In this document: in pieces, positions 6,210 to 14,037 of the stretch
Numbering within the stretch: the first letter of the stretch is position 1
Layout: each line of letters starts with the position of its first letter
From: Clostridiales bacterium UBA1728
GTDB lineage: Bacteria > Bacillota > Clostridia > Oscillospirales > Oscillospiraceae
Reading direction: 5' to 3'
DNA: 17,927 bases
Assembly: GCA_002315975.1 (NCBI GenBank)
Contig: DCIK01000011.1
Span: 1-17,927 of the forward strand
The notes under the pieces: generated by a model
The model's database searches: none
Told to the model about the DNA's origin: nothing
Seen by the model: only the letters and a program-made list of their open reading frames with translations
Position numbers and translations under genes: made by a program

Positions 6210-7001
6210 ATGAAAACCGCCTCCAAAATCTATATGACGCTGGCCTTTATCTTCCTCTTCGCCCCCATCGTCATCATGCTCATCTTCTCCTTCAACGAGG
6301 CCAAGAGCCTCAGCGTGTTCTCCGGCTTCTCCCTGAAATGGTATCAGGAGCTGATGCGGGACCGCGAGACCCTCAAGAGCGTAAAAAATACGCTGGTGCT
6401 GGCCGCCTCCGCCTCCCTCATCTCCACGGTCATGGGCACCGCCGCCGCCGTGGGCATGATGAAGCTTCGGCGCAGGCGCGTCCGCAAGGCCATCGACACC
6501 GTGACCAATATCCCCATGGTGAACCCGGATATTATCACCGGCATCTCGCTGATGCTCATGTTCGTGTTCGTGGGTCGGCTTTTCGGCTCCGCCAGCTCTC
6601 TGAGCTTCGGCACCATGCTCATCGCCCACATTACCTTCTGCCTGCCCTATGTGATCCTGCAGGTCATCCCCAAGCTGGAGCAGATGGACCCCTCTCTCTC
6701 CGAGGCAGCCCGGGATCTGGGCTGCACCCCCGTCCGCGCCTTCTTTCTGGTGGAGCTGCCGGAGATTCTGCCCGGTATCCTCACCGGCGCCATCATGGCC
6801 TTCACCCTGTCGCTGGACGACTTCGTCATCTCCTACTTCACCGCCGGCAACGGCTTCCAGACCCTGCCCATCCGCATCTACGGCATGACCAAAAAGACCG
6901 TCACCCCCAAGATGTACGCGCTGGCCACTCTCATCTTCTTCGCCATCCTCCTGCTCCTGCTGCTGAGCAATCTGGCAGAGCGGAAGGGCGAGAAGGAATA
7001 A
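6210..7001 (+). CDS. potC: Spermidine/putrescine ABC transporter permease PotC
   Basis: Product of 263 residues, the second membrane permease. An N-terminal segment (7-28) ends in SFNEAKSLSVFSGFSLKWYQEL, a hallmark of PotC. The EAA loop is EAARDLGCTP at 165-174, and SLDDFVISYFTAGNG (201-215) is another strongly conserved PotC block. A GTG at 6204 directly after the potB stop is also in frame; I prefer the ATG at 6210 because AAGGAG (6194-6199) is 10 bases away, but the two differ by only two residues. After the stop a 7-bp hairpin (about 7010-7027) without a T-tract precedes potD. Confidence 0.94.
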   Translation: MKTASKIYMTLAFIFLFAPIVIMLIFSFNEAKSLSVFSGFSLKWYQELMRDRETLKSVKNTLVLAASASLISTVMGTAAAVGMMKLRRRRVRKAIDTVTNIPMVNPDIITGISLMLMFVFVGRLFGSASSLSFGTMLIAHITFCLPYVILQVIPKLEQMDPSLSEAARDLGCTPVRAFFLVELPEILPGILTGAIMAFTLSLDDFVISYFTAGNGFQTLPIRIYGMTKKTVTPKMYALATLIFFAILLLLLLSNLAERKGEKE

Positions 7002-7091
7002 GGGTTTGCTTTCCCCCTTTGGGAGAGGCCAGTCAGAGTTTCGCATCATTTTCTGTTTTCTATAAACTGATATTTACAGGAGGTACACCAC

Positions 7092-8207
7092 ATGAAAAAA
7101 ACCGTATCCCTCATCCTCTGCGCTGCCCTGCTCTGCTCCGTGCTGCTGCTCTCCGGCTGCGGCGACAAGGGCGAGACGCTGACCCTGAACGTGTATAACT
7201 GGGGCGAATACATCTCCGACGGCAGCGAGGGCTGCTTCGACACCATTGCCGGCTTTGAGAGCTGGTATGAGGAGACCTACGGCCAGAAGGTTCATGTGAA
7301 CTACGACACCTTTGCCTCCTGCGAGGATATGTATGCCAAGCTCTCCGCCGGTGCGGTCAGCTACGATGTGATCATCCCCTCCGACTATATGATCGCCAAG
7401 CTCCGGGAGGAGGGTATGCTCCTGCCCCTGAACTTCGACAACATCCCCAACTACAAAAACATCTCTTCGGATTTCAAGGGTCTGTACTACGACCCCGATA
7501 ATGCCTACACCGTGCCCTACGCCTACGGCATCGTGGGCATCATCTACAACGCCAATGTGGTGGACGAGGCCGACACCGGCAGCTGGGAGCTCATGTGGAA
7601 CGAGAAGTACGCCGGCAGCATCCTCCAGTTCAACAACCCCCGCGATGCCTTCGGCACCGCCGTCTACAAGCTGGGTCAGAATGTGAACTCCACCGACACC
7701 GCCGACTGGGATCGGGCCGCCGAGGAGCTCAAGGCCCAGAAGCCCCTGCGCTACGGTCTTGTGATGGACGAAATCTACAACCTGATGGAGTCCGGTGAGG
7801 CCGCCATCGGTGCCTACTACGCCGGCGACTACTTCACCATGGCGGATGCCCAGGCCGAGGACGTGGATCTGCGCTTCTACTACCCCCAGCCCACCAACGC
7901 CTACATTGATGCCATGTGCATCCCCTCCTGCGCCCAGCATCAGGAGCTGGCCGAAATCTTCATCAACTATATGCTCTCCGAGGAGCCCGCCATCGCCAAC
8001 GCCGAGTTCACCTATTACGCCAGCCCCAATAAGCTCGTCTACGAGAGTGCCGCCTACATCGAGGAGATGGGCGAGGAGGCCATGGCTGTCCTCTACCCCG
8101 AAAACGGCAGCTTTGCCGAGAGCTACAACGCCAACGCCTACCGCAATCTGGATCAGGCCACCCTCGACTACATCAACTCCCTGTGGGAGAGCATCAAGAT
8201 CAGCTGA
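7092..8207 (+). CDS. potD: Spermidine/putrescine-binding lipoprotein PotD
   Basis: Product of 371 residues. It has a lipoprotein signal peptide, with LLLSGC as lipobox and the lipidated cysteine near residue 23, so the protein is anchored to the outer face of the membrane. The mature protein starts with LTLNVYNWGEYI, the standard start of PotD/PotF-type polyamine-binding proteins, followed by YDVIIPSDYMIAKLREEGML and a type II periplasmic-binding fold to the end. It captures polyamine and delivers it to PotBC. AGGAGG lies 10 bases before the ATG. It is separated from potC by 90 bases, which contain a hairpin and a weak promoter-like TTTCGC-16-TATAAA (7039-7066), so extra expression of the binding protein is possible. 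A terminator follows. Confidence 0.94.
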   Translation: MKKTVSLILCAALLCSVLLLSGCGDKGETLTLNVYNWGEYISDGSEGCFDTIAGFESWYEETYGQKVHVNYDTFASCEDMYAKLSAGAVSYDVIIPSDYMIAKLREEGMLLPLNFDNIPNYKNISSDFKGLYYDPDNAYTVPYAYGIVGIIYNANVVDEADTGSWELMWNEKYAGSILQFNNPRDAFGTAVYKLGQNVNSTDTADWDRAAEELKAQKPLRYGLVMDEIYNLMESGEAAIGAYYAGDYFTMADAQAEDVDLRFYYPQPTNAYIDAMCIPSCAQHQELAEIFINYMLSEEPAIANAEFTYYASPNKLVYESAAYIEEMGEEAMAVLYPENGSFAESYNANAYRNLDQATLDYINSLWESIKIS

Positions 8208-8227
8208 AGCATCCATAAAATAATTAC

Positions 8228-8260
8228 GAGGGCTGTACCGTCCGGCACAGCCCTCTTTTT
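8228..8260 (+). terminator. Terminator of the potABCD operon
   Basis: GAGGGCTGT (8228-8236) pairs with ACAGCCCTC (8247-8255), a perfect 9-bp stem, followed by TTTTT. It ends only about 13 bases before the start codon of the next gene on the same strand. Confidence 0.88.
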
Positions 8261-8273
8261 CAGGTATTGCGCT

Positions 8274-10639
8274 ATGAAGAAAAAATTCGCTGCCCTGGCC
8301 TTTGCCCTGCTGCTCCTCTGCGGCTGCGGCGAAAAGGCTGAAAACGCCTCTGTATCGTCCCTGGGGTCCAGCGCTGCAACCGTTGAAGAGACAGCGCCTC
8401 CCGTCGCCACCACCACGGTGGTTATCTCCGAGCTGGTGGCCGCCAACCGGACGGCCTACGCTTCGGAAGACGGTCTTTTCCCCGACTATCTCCGGCTGCG
8501 GAACGACGGCAGTGAGGCCGTCACCCTGGAGGGCTGGCATCTCTCCCAGAAGGAGGGCCGTCTGAGCTACACGCTCCCCACCCTGACCTTACAGAGCGGC
8601 GAGAGCGTCACCGTGGCCTGTGACGGCTGGGGCAAGGGGCTTCACAGCGACTTCTCCCTCAGGAGCAGCGGCGAGAGCGTACTGCTCTCCGATGCCGGGG
8701 GGCAGGTACTGCAAGCTCTGACCTATCCCGCTCTGGGCGAGGATGAGGGCTATGTGCGCTGCGCCGACGGCAGCTACGAGATTCGCGATCTCTCCGCCTC
8801 CGGCAGCCGGAGCCCCGAGGGTCTGCGCATCAGCGAGTGCGCCTCCTTCAATGCCGGGTTCTGCGAGATCGGCAAGAAATACTACGACTGGGTGGAGCTC
8901 TATAACGGCGGCAGCGAGGACATCCGGCTCTCCGACTATACCCTCTCCGACAAGCGTTCAGCGGAGGATGCCCCCACTCTCGCCGACTACACTCTCAGGC
9001 CGGGGGAATATGTGGTCATTCTCTGCACCGGCAGCAAAACGCCCCGGCTGAGTGGCCCATCCACCCCATCTCCCTCAACGGGGAGCGGGACGCCCTCTAC
9101 CTGCGCAGCACCGAGGGCAAGCTGCTGGACTACTGCACGCTCCACGACATTCCCCTCAACGGCAGCTATGGCCGACAGGGAGAGGACTGGGTCTGGTTTC
9201 TCGACCCTACCCCCGGAGAGGCCAACAACAGCGGCTACAAAGCCCTTTCCGCCTCCGTCAGCTGCTCCCAGCCCGAGGGCTGCTACAGCGGCGCCGAGGC
9301 CCTCAGCCTGACGCTCTCCGGCAGCGGCGAGATTCGCTACACCCTCGACGGCTCAGAGCCCCACGAGGACAGCCCCCTCTATGCCTCCCCGCTCCGCATC
9401 ACGGAGACCACCGTCCTCCGGGCCCGCTGCTATGAGGAGGGCAAGGCTCCGGGCAAAATCTCCGGCTGGTCCTATATCGTCAATGAGGGTCACAGTCTGC
9501 CGGTGGTCAGTCTGATCGTGGGCCCGGTGGGCTTCTTCACGCCCAAATCGTCCGACTGGCCGGGCATCTACTCCCTTCCCGCCAACACTGTGGAGCCGGA
9601 GCAGCTGACGGATGTGTCCTTTTTTGACGGGGACAAAGGCTTCCACGCCCAGTCCACCATCTCCCTCCACGGCGCCTCCACCCGCAAGAGCCGGGACAAG
9701 AAATCTCTCAAGCTCACCTTCCGGGGCGTCTACGGCGGCGATGTGCACTATGACCTTTTCGGTGACGGCGAGGAACGCTACCACTCTCTGACCCTTCGCA
9801 GCGGCTACATGGATGACAACACTCTCCTCCGGGACAGCATCTGCCAGAGCACCGCCGTGGAGACCGGCGCCCAGGTGCTCACCCTGCGAAACCGCTACTG
9901 CGTCGTGTATATCAACGGCGAATACTGGGGCATCTACTCTCTCCGGGAGGCCTACTCCAAGGCCTATGCCGCCGACCGTCTGGACAGCCGCGAGGACGAG
10001 GTGGCCATTGTCCGCAGCCGTGTACGCAACTATTTCGACACCGATCTGGTGGCGTTTTTCAACTACCTGAATGCCCACAAAAATTGGACGCAGCGGGAAT
10101 ATGACGCCCTGGCCGAGAAATTTGATCTTGTCAGTCTGGCGGACTGGCTGGTGCTGGAAACCTACTTCTATAACTATGATCTCCCCGGCAACATCCGCTA
10201 TATCCGCGCCAATGCCGAGAGCAGGTATCAGTATGCCTTCTTCGATCTGGATTTCGGTCTGCGCAAGACCGGTCTGGACTGGAGCTATTCCCTCGCCGCC
10301 GATCAGCAGTTCGGTCTGATCACCTCCAATGTGGTGAAGTTCCCGGCGTTTCAGGAGCTGCTTTTGCAGCGCATGGCCTGCCTCTTTTCCCACGGGCTCA
10401 ACGAAGCCACCCAGCTCCGCTATCTGGATAGCTACGCCGCCGCCATAGAGAGCGAGCTGGAGCGGGAGTATGAGCGCTGGCCCAAGGGTGCCGCCGACAC
10501 CGCCGCCATGGTGGAGGAGCTCCGCACCCACATCACCGCCCACCGCCAGCAGCGCTGCTTTGAAACGCTCTGCAAGAAGCTCTATCTGGATGAAGACAGC
10601 GTAAAGGCTCAATATTTCGGGGACACACCGTTGGAGTAA
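8274..10639 (+). CDS. CotH kinase family lipoprotein with two LTD domains (frameshifted)
   Basis: Read with one frameshift, this is a single protein of about 788 residues. The first frame runs from 8274 to about 9045; the second is open from about 9041 to 10639. A lipoprotein signal (MKKKFAALAFALLLLCGCG) is followed by a lamin-tail-like domain (about 48-160), a second one (about 183-320: ISECASFNAG...DWVELYNGG, later SLNGERDALYL...DPTPGEANNSG), a short chitobiase C-terminal-like domain (about 340-385: RYTLDGSEP, then ITETTVLRARCY), and a CotH kinase domain (about 400-780) with YINGEYWGIYSLREAY and FFDLDFGL. Such proteins are cell-surface and CotH is a protein kinase fold. The break is a one-base loss, in AAAA (9036-9039) or CCCC (9042-9045). 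Whether it is a real mutation or a sequencing error cannot be told. The ribosome site is weak. Confidence 0.85.
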
Positions 10640-10699
10640 AAATTTTGGTGTAAGTATCGGAAAATGGCTCCGGGTACATATATTAATACCAAAATTTTT
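10638..10699 (+). terminator. Terminator-like inverted repeat after the CotH gene
   Basis: AAAAATTTTGGT (10638-10649) and ACCAAAATTTTT (10688-10699) are a perfect 12-bp inverted repeat around a 38-base loop, starting inside the CotH stop codon and ending in five Ts. AT-rich stem and long loop make it a modest terminator; it may also act as an insulator before the secG promoter, whose -35 begins one base later. Confidence 0.45.
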
Positions 10700-10700
10700 C

Positions 10701-10729
10701 TTGCATTTTCCCCGGCTTTATGGTATCAT
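10701..10729 (+). promoter_or_regulatory. Promoter of secG
   Basis: TTGCAT (10701-10706), 17 bases, TATCAT (10724-10729). The secG start codon is at 10779. Confidence 0.6.
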
Positions 10730-10778
10730 GCTATGTACTTTTGGGAATAAAGACTTTTTCATAGAAAGGACATCCCTT

Positions 10779-11012
10779 ATGGTTACCGTTTTCACCATTC
10801 TTCAGATCATCGCCTGCCTCTTCCTCATCGTTGTTGTCCTGCTTCAGTCCGGCAAGAGCGCCAGCCTCTCCGGTGCCGTTTCCGGCGCTTCCGAGTCTCT
10901 CTTCTCTGCCAAGACCCAGGCCAAGACGCTGGATGCCAAGCTGGCCAAGGCTACCAAGTGGGTCGCTCTGGTGTTCGCCGCCCTGTCCCTGACCCTGAGC
11001 CTGATCCATTGA
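10779..11012 (+). CDS. secG: Preprotein translocase subunit SecG
   Basis: Product of 77 residues, the usual SecG length. Two membrane segments (about 3-22 and 55-75) flank a conserved cytoplasmic loop with VVLLQSGKSASLSGAVSG (20-37) and LFSAKTQAKTLDAKLAKATKW. The LLQ-G-(K/G)-L-(S/G)GA-SG block is the family signature. SecG is a small subunit of the SecYEG channel that helps SecA-driven protein export. The start at 10779 is chosen because AAAGGA lies 8 bases upstream and the protein begins correctly there (MVTVFTILQ); the open frame upstream has no support. It is a single-gene transcript with its own promoter and terminator. Confidence 0.94.
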   Translation: MVTVFTILQIIACLFLIVVVLLQSGKSASLSGAVSGASESLFSAKTQAKTLDAKLAKATKWVALVFAALSLTLSLIH

Positions 11013-11028
11013 TCGATCTGCATGAAAG

Positions 11029-11056
11029 CACCCTCCGATATTCAGGAGGGTGTTTT
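11029..11056 (+). terminator. Terminator of secG
   Basis: CACCCTCC (11029-11036) pairs with GGAGGGTG (11045-11052), loop of 8, followed by TTTTC. Flanking GAAA and TTTC can extend the stem. It starts 17 bases after the secG stop. Confidence 0.85.
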
Positions 11057-11139
11057 CATTTGGTGCGAATTAAGAAAATTTACGCGAAGAAACCTGAACC
11101 TGTTTCAATGGATTGATTTGTTCTGTAGAACCCCGCCCC

Positions 11140-11166
11140 GTAGGGCACGACCGGGGAGGCCGTGCC
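11140..11166. repeat. Palindromic intergenic repeat (GTAGGGC family), copy 2
   Basis: GTAGGGCACG (11140-11149) followed by a short loop and CGTGCC (11161-11166). It resembles the perfect palindrome at 3744-3772, with A for T at position 8 compensated in the other arm (CGTGCC), but lacks the final CTAC. The remaining bases of 11057-11210 show nothing else I can name. Confidence 0.5.
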
Positions 11167-11210
11167 TTATCTTTATCATTTTTCGTAAATCATTTCGTCA
11201 CTTCCTTTGG

Positions 11211-11239
11211 TTGACAGTAATCGCCATTTGCTGTAGAAT
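11211..11239 (+). promoter_or_regulatory. Strong promoter of the DUF3048 lipoprotein gene
   Basis: TTGACA (11211-11216, consensus), a 17-base spacer, TAGAAT (11234-11239, one mismatch). The start codon is at 11278 with AGAGGA 8 bases upstream. Confidence 0.8.
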
Positions 11240-11277
11240 GTCAGCATCAATTCTCATGTAGAAAGAGGACCTGTTCC

Positions 11278-12390
11278 ATGAAGAAAAATTCCGTCATTCT
11301 GAGCATTCTGCTCCTTGTGGCTCTTCTGTGTCTTGCCGGCTGCACCCAGCGCACCGCCAAGCCCGCCGCCACCGCCACGCCCGAACCCATTGCGGCTCCC
11401 GCCACCGAGATCCCCGAGGTGGAGATAACGCCCGAGCCCACGCCCGAACCTACACCCGAACCCACGCCCGAACCCCTGCCCTCCATCATCAACCCCCTCA
11501 CCGGTGAGGCCGTGGAGGAGGACATCTCCTCTCTGCGTCCCTTCGCCGTGCAGATGAACAACCACCAGCAGGCTCTGCCCCAGTGCGGCATTTCCGCTGC
11601 CTCCATCATCTATGAGATGCCCGAGGAAGGCATTACCCGCATGACCGCCATCTACTCCCAGGACATCGGCATTGAGCACATCGGCTCCGTCCGCTCTGCC
11701 CGTCCCTACCACACCGAGATCGCCAAGAGCTACGATGCCATCTTCGTCCACTGGGGTGCCAGCACCCGCGGCTACGAGAAGATCTACGAGATCTACAGCG
11801 GCGACGACATCGACTTCTGCATGAACGATGCCGCCCCCTACTCCTACCGTGAGCCCACCCGTGCCAACCGCGCCACCGAGCACACCGGCTTTGTCAAGGT
11901 GGAGAGTCTGAAGAAGTTCCTTACTGACTACGGCCGCCGCACCACCCACGAGGGTGAAAAGGACTACGGTCTGCACTTCTCCAACAATGTGGAGCTCACC
12001 GGCGGCAGCGCCGTGACCATGGCCGTGTTCTACGCCAGCAAGGAGAGCGACTTCAGCTACGATTCTGCCAAGGGTGGCTACACCATGAGCCAGTACGGCG
12101 GCACCCAGTATGTGGACGGCGACACCAACGAGTCCGTGGTCTTCAAAAACGTGCTCTTCCTCCGCGCCAACATCGACGGTGAGACCAGTCTGGCCACCAT
12201 CTACCTGCAGAACGCCAAGGGCACCGGCATCTTCTGCTGCAACGGCAAGCAGGAGCAGATCACCTGGGAGCACGGCGATTACGACGACTGCTTCCACTAC
12301 TACCGCGCTGACGGCAGCGAGCTGGAGCTCGGCGTGGGCCGCAGCTACATCGGCATCATCTCCTATCAGGACACCCTGAACATCCAGTAA
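11278..12390 (+). CDS. DUF3048 domain-containing lipoprotein (YerB-like)
   Basis: Product of 370 residues. The signal peptide ends in a lipobox LAGC (19-22), so the protein should be lipid-anchored outside the membrane. A proline-rich linker with four tandem TPEP units (51-66) leads to the DUF3048 domain, which starts at NPLTGEAVEEDISSLRPFAVQMNNH (72-96) and contains YEMPEEGITRMTAIYSQDIGIEHIGSVRSARPY (112-144), hallmarks of the YerB family. The domain continues to the C terminus, where FHYYRADGSELELGVGRSYIGII closes the family pattern. Its biochemical role is not established; YerB-like proteins are envelope proteins of Firmicutes. The gene is alone, with an excellent promoter and a hairpin after the stop. 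Confidence 0.92.
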   Translation: MKKNSVILSILLLVALLCLAGCTQRTAKPAATATPEPIAAPATEIPEVEITPEPTPEPTPEPTPEPLPSIINPLTGEAVEEDISSLRPFAVQMNNHQQALPQCGISAASIIYEMPEEGITRMTAIYSQDIGIEHIGSVRSARPYHTEIAKSYDAIFVHWGASTRGYEKIYEIYSGDDIDFCMNDAAPYSYREPTRANRATEHTGFVKVESLKKFLTDYGRRTTHEGEKDYGLHFSNNVELTGGSAVTMAVFYASKESDFSYDSAKGGYTMSQYGGTQYVDGDTNESVVFKNVLFLRANIDGETSLATIYLQNAKGTGIFCCNGKQEQITWEHGDYDDCFHYYRADGSELELGVGRSYIGIISYQDTLNIQ

Positions 12391-12414
12391 ACCGAATTCA
12401 TACCCCCCTTTCTT

Positions 12415-12445
12415 AGCTCCCCTGTTGCAGCGCAATGGGGGAGCT
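12415..12445 (+). other. Hairpin downstream of the DUF3048 gene
   Basis: AGCTCCCC (12415-12422) pairs with GGGGAGCT (12438-12445). The inner part continues with two G-T pairs and TTGC (12425-12428) with GCAA (12432-12435), so the stem is effectively 14 bp with an AGC loop. No T-tract follows, so it may stabilise the 3' end or act as a weak terminator. Confidence 0.55.
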
Positions 12446-12459
12446 GTAATCATAGTCCC

Positions 12460-12567
12460 CTGTCATTGCAACAGCATACGCGCCCCTCGTCCCCTGTAGG
12501 GCTCGGCCTCCCGGACGAGCCGCTGAGAAAACGGATTGCCACGTCGCTTCGCTCCTCGCAATGACAG
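12460..12567. mobile_element. MITE-like intergenic repeat element, 108 bp
   Basis: Perfect 10-bp terminal inverted repeats CTGTCATTGC (12460-12469) and GCAATGACAG (12558-12567). The right part contains GGATTGCCACGTCGCTTCGC and CTCGCAATGACA, a sequence typical of a repeat scattered widely among bacterial genomes; read backwards it gives the well-known spurious peptide ARSEATWQS. Nested inside (12496-12521) is a third imperfect copy of the GTAGGGC-type palindrome. There is no coding capacity. Mobility is inferred from structure only. Confidence 0.65.
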
Positions 12568-12600
12568 CCTTTTCACACATTCTCTTTTGTGAGGTCAACT

Positions 12601-12843
12601 ATGGATAATACCGTTCCCTGCAAGGGCTGCGGCAGCTGTACGCTGGGCTGCACCATGGGGCTGGACATTCCCTTTCTTATGAAGGCCTACAACCGTTATA
12701 AGCAGGAGGGTTCTCTCCCCGGAGAGCTCTACTCCACCATTGCCCGGAATCCCCGGCTGTGCCTTCAGTGCGCTCACTGCGCCGAGCTGTGCCCCCAGAG
12801 CATCGATATTCCCGGCACCATCCGCTTTCTGGGGGTGCTCTGA
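12601..12843 (+). CDS. Small 2[4Fe-4S] ferredoxin-like protein
   Basis: Product of 80 residues. Two cysteine sets, CKGCGSCTLGC and CLQCAHCAELCPQ, both follow Cx2Cx2Cx3C and should each hold a [4Fe-4S] cluster; the second is followed by P, the usual cluster-site pattern, while the first has G. The spacer (MGLDIPFLMKAYNRYKQEGSLPGE) resembles the 4Fe-4S tail found at the C terminus of some aldo/keto reductases (CxxCxxCMPCPxGVDIP then Y-N then a second set). Here it stands alone with no reductase domain upstream. The ATG at 12601 has a GTGAGG site; a GTG at 12589 is in frame but has no better support. Its stop overlaps the start of the next gene (TGATG). The electron partner is unknown. Confidence 0.8.
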   Translation: MDNTVPCKGCGSCTLGCTMGLDIPFLMKAYNRYKQEGSLPGELYSTIARNPRLCLQCAHCAELCPQSIDIPGTIRFLGVL

Positions 12844-13487
12844 TGGAGTCTGACTTTTATGGCTGGGAGCCGCTGCTTCGAGCAGAGCGCAGCAAGCCCT
12901 ATTTTGCCGCTCTCACCGCCGCCGTGGAGCAGGCCTACGCCACCGCCGCGGTCTATCCGCCCCGGGAAAAGCTCTTTGAGGCTCTGCGTCTCACGCCCCC
13001 GGAGAAAACCCGCTGCGTGATTCTGGGGCAGGACCCCTACCACGAGCCCGGACAGGCCATGGGTCTGGCCTTCTCCGTACCCGAGGGCGTGACGCTGCCG
13101 CCCAGTCTGCGGAACATCTATAAGGAGCTGGAGAGCGATCTGGGCATCGTCCGCAGCACCGGCGATCTCAGCGACTGGGCGGAGCAGGGCGTGCTGCTGC
13201 TCAACGCCACCCTCAGCGTGGAGCAGGGCAGAGCCAACAGTCACGCCGCCTTCGGCTGGCAGAAGCTCAGCGATGCCATCATCCTCGCCGCCGCAGCGCT
13301 GCCCCAGAAGCCCGTGTTCGTCCTCTGGGGCGGCTACGCGGGGAAGAAGGCCGCGCTGCTCCCTGAGGGCAGCCGGGTGCTGCTCTCCGCCCACCCCAGC
13401 CCCCTCTCCGCCTACCGGGGCTTTTTCGGCTCAAAGCCCTTTTCAAAGGTCAACGCCCTGCTGGGCGAGGACGCAATAAAGTGGTAA
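12843..13487 (+). CDS. ung: Uracil-DNA glycosylase (family 1)
   Basis: Product of 214 residues, normal for Ung. It removes uracil from DNA, the first step of base excision repair. The motif GQDPYH (62-67) holds the catalytic aspartate D64 and the water-activating loop; LLLNATLSV (118-126) contains the uracil-binding asparagine N121; HPSPLS (184-189) is the DNA-minor-groove intercalation loop with H184. VILGQDPYHEPGQAMGLAFSVP is a textbook family-1 Ung block. The start at 12843 overlaps the stop of the ferredoxin-like gene (TGATG), so it is likely translated by coupling; the frame upstream is open but would read through that gene. The protein acts in the cytoplasm on the chromosome. Confidence 0.95.
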   Translation: MESDFYGWEPLLRAERSKPYFAALTAAVEQAYATAAVYPPREKLFEALRLTPPEKTRCVILGQDPYHEPGQAMGLAFSVPEGVTLPPSLRNIYKELESDLGIVRSTGDLSDWAEQGVLLLNATLSVEQGRANSHAAFGWQKLSDAIILAAAALPQKPVFVLWGGYAGKKAALLPEGSRVLLSAHPSPLSAYRGFFGSKPFSKVNALLGEDAIKW

Positions 13488-13495
13488 AAATGCTC

Positions 13496-13524
13496 TTTAC
13501 TCTTCCCGCCGTCCGTGGTATAAT
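13496..13524 (+). promoter_or_regulatory. Promoter of smpB
   Basis: TTTACT (13496-13501), a 17-base spacer, TATAAT (13519-13524, perfect -10). The smpB start is at 13567. It begins 8 bases after the ung stop codon. Confidence 0.75.
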
Positions 13525-13566
13525 AGCTACTGCCATTGAGCAGAATGCAGCGGGAGGTGAAGCGTT

Positions 13567-14037
13567 ATGCCCAAGGAGAAAGGCACCAAGCAGATTGCTG
13601 CCAACAAAAAGGCCTTTCACGACTACTATGTGCTGGAACGCTTCGAGGCCGGCATTGAGCTCTTCGGCACTGAGGTCAAGTCCATCCGCGACGGCGCCGT
13701 GAACCTGAAGGACAGCTTCTGCACCATCAAGGACGGCCAGCTCACCGCCAGAGGGCTGCACATTTCCCCCTACGAAAAGGGCAACCTCTTCAACAAAGAC
13801 CCCATGCGCCCCAAGCGGCTGCTGATGCACCACCGGGAGATCGTGAAGCTGGGCGAAAAGCTCGCGCAGGAGGGTCTGGCGCTGATTCCCCTGTCGCTGT
13901 ACTTCAAAGACAGCCGGGTCAAGGTGGAGCTGGGTCTGTGCAAGGGCAAAAAGCTCTACGACAAGCGCGAAAGCGAGATCGACAAGCAGGCCAGGCGCGA
14001 TATTGACCGCACCATGAAAGAAAGGAATTTCCGTTAA
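13567..14037 (+). CDS. smpB: SsrA-binding protein SmpB
   Basis: Product of 156 residues, the normal SmpB size. SmpB binds the tRNA-like part of tmRNA and delivers it to stalled ribosomes. Conserved features are NKKAFHDYYVLERFEAGIELFGTEVKSIR (13-41, with GTEVKS at 34-39), then KDSFCTIKDG and LHISPYEKGN (64-73), and the basic C-terminal tail GKKLYDKRESEIDKQARRDIDRTM that enters the ribosome. GGGAGGTG lies 7 bases before the ATG. The cyclophilin gene starts at the next base after the stop, and ssrA lies about 700 bases downstream, so this is a ribosome-rescue neighbourhood. Confidence 0.96.
   Translation: MPKEKGTKQIAANKKAFHDYYVLERFEAGIELFGTEVKSIRDGAVNLKDSFCTIKDGQLTARGLHISPYEKGNLFNKDPMRPKRLLMHHREIVKLGEKLAQEGLALIPLSLYFKDSRVKVELGLCKGKKLYDKRESEIDKQARRDIDRTMKERNFR

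Noticed and set aside
5232..7049. Open reading frame of 605 codons on the minus strand
   Set aside because: It lies antisense to potB and potC, is rich in G, H, D and E typical of reversed GC-rich coding DNA, and has no recognisable domain. The + strand genes are certain.
7074..8540. Open frame of 488 codons on the minus strand (and similar ones at 9353-10612, 11254-12453, 13450-14550)
   Set aside because: All are antisense shadows of well-supported + strand genes, with low-complexity V/G/H-rich products.
11022..11261. Short + strand frame after secG
   Set aside because: It contains the secG terminator, a repeat and the promoter of the next gene, with no ribosome site.
12413..12598. Minus-strand frame containing ARSEATWQS
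   Set aside because: This peptide is the usual translation of a widespread intergenic repeat; the frame covers the MITE-like element and is not a gene.
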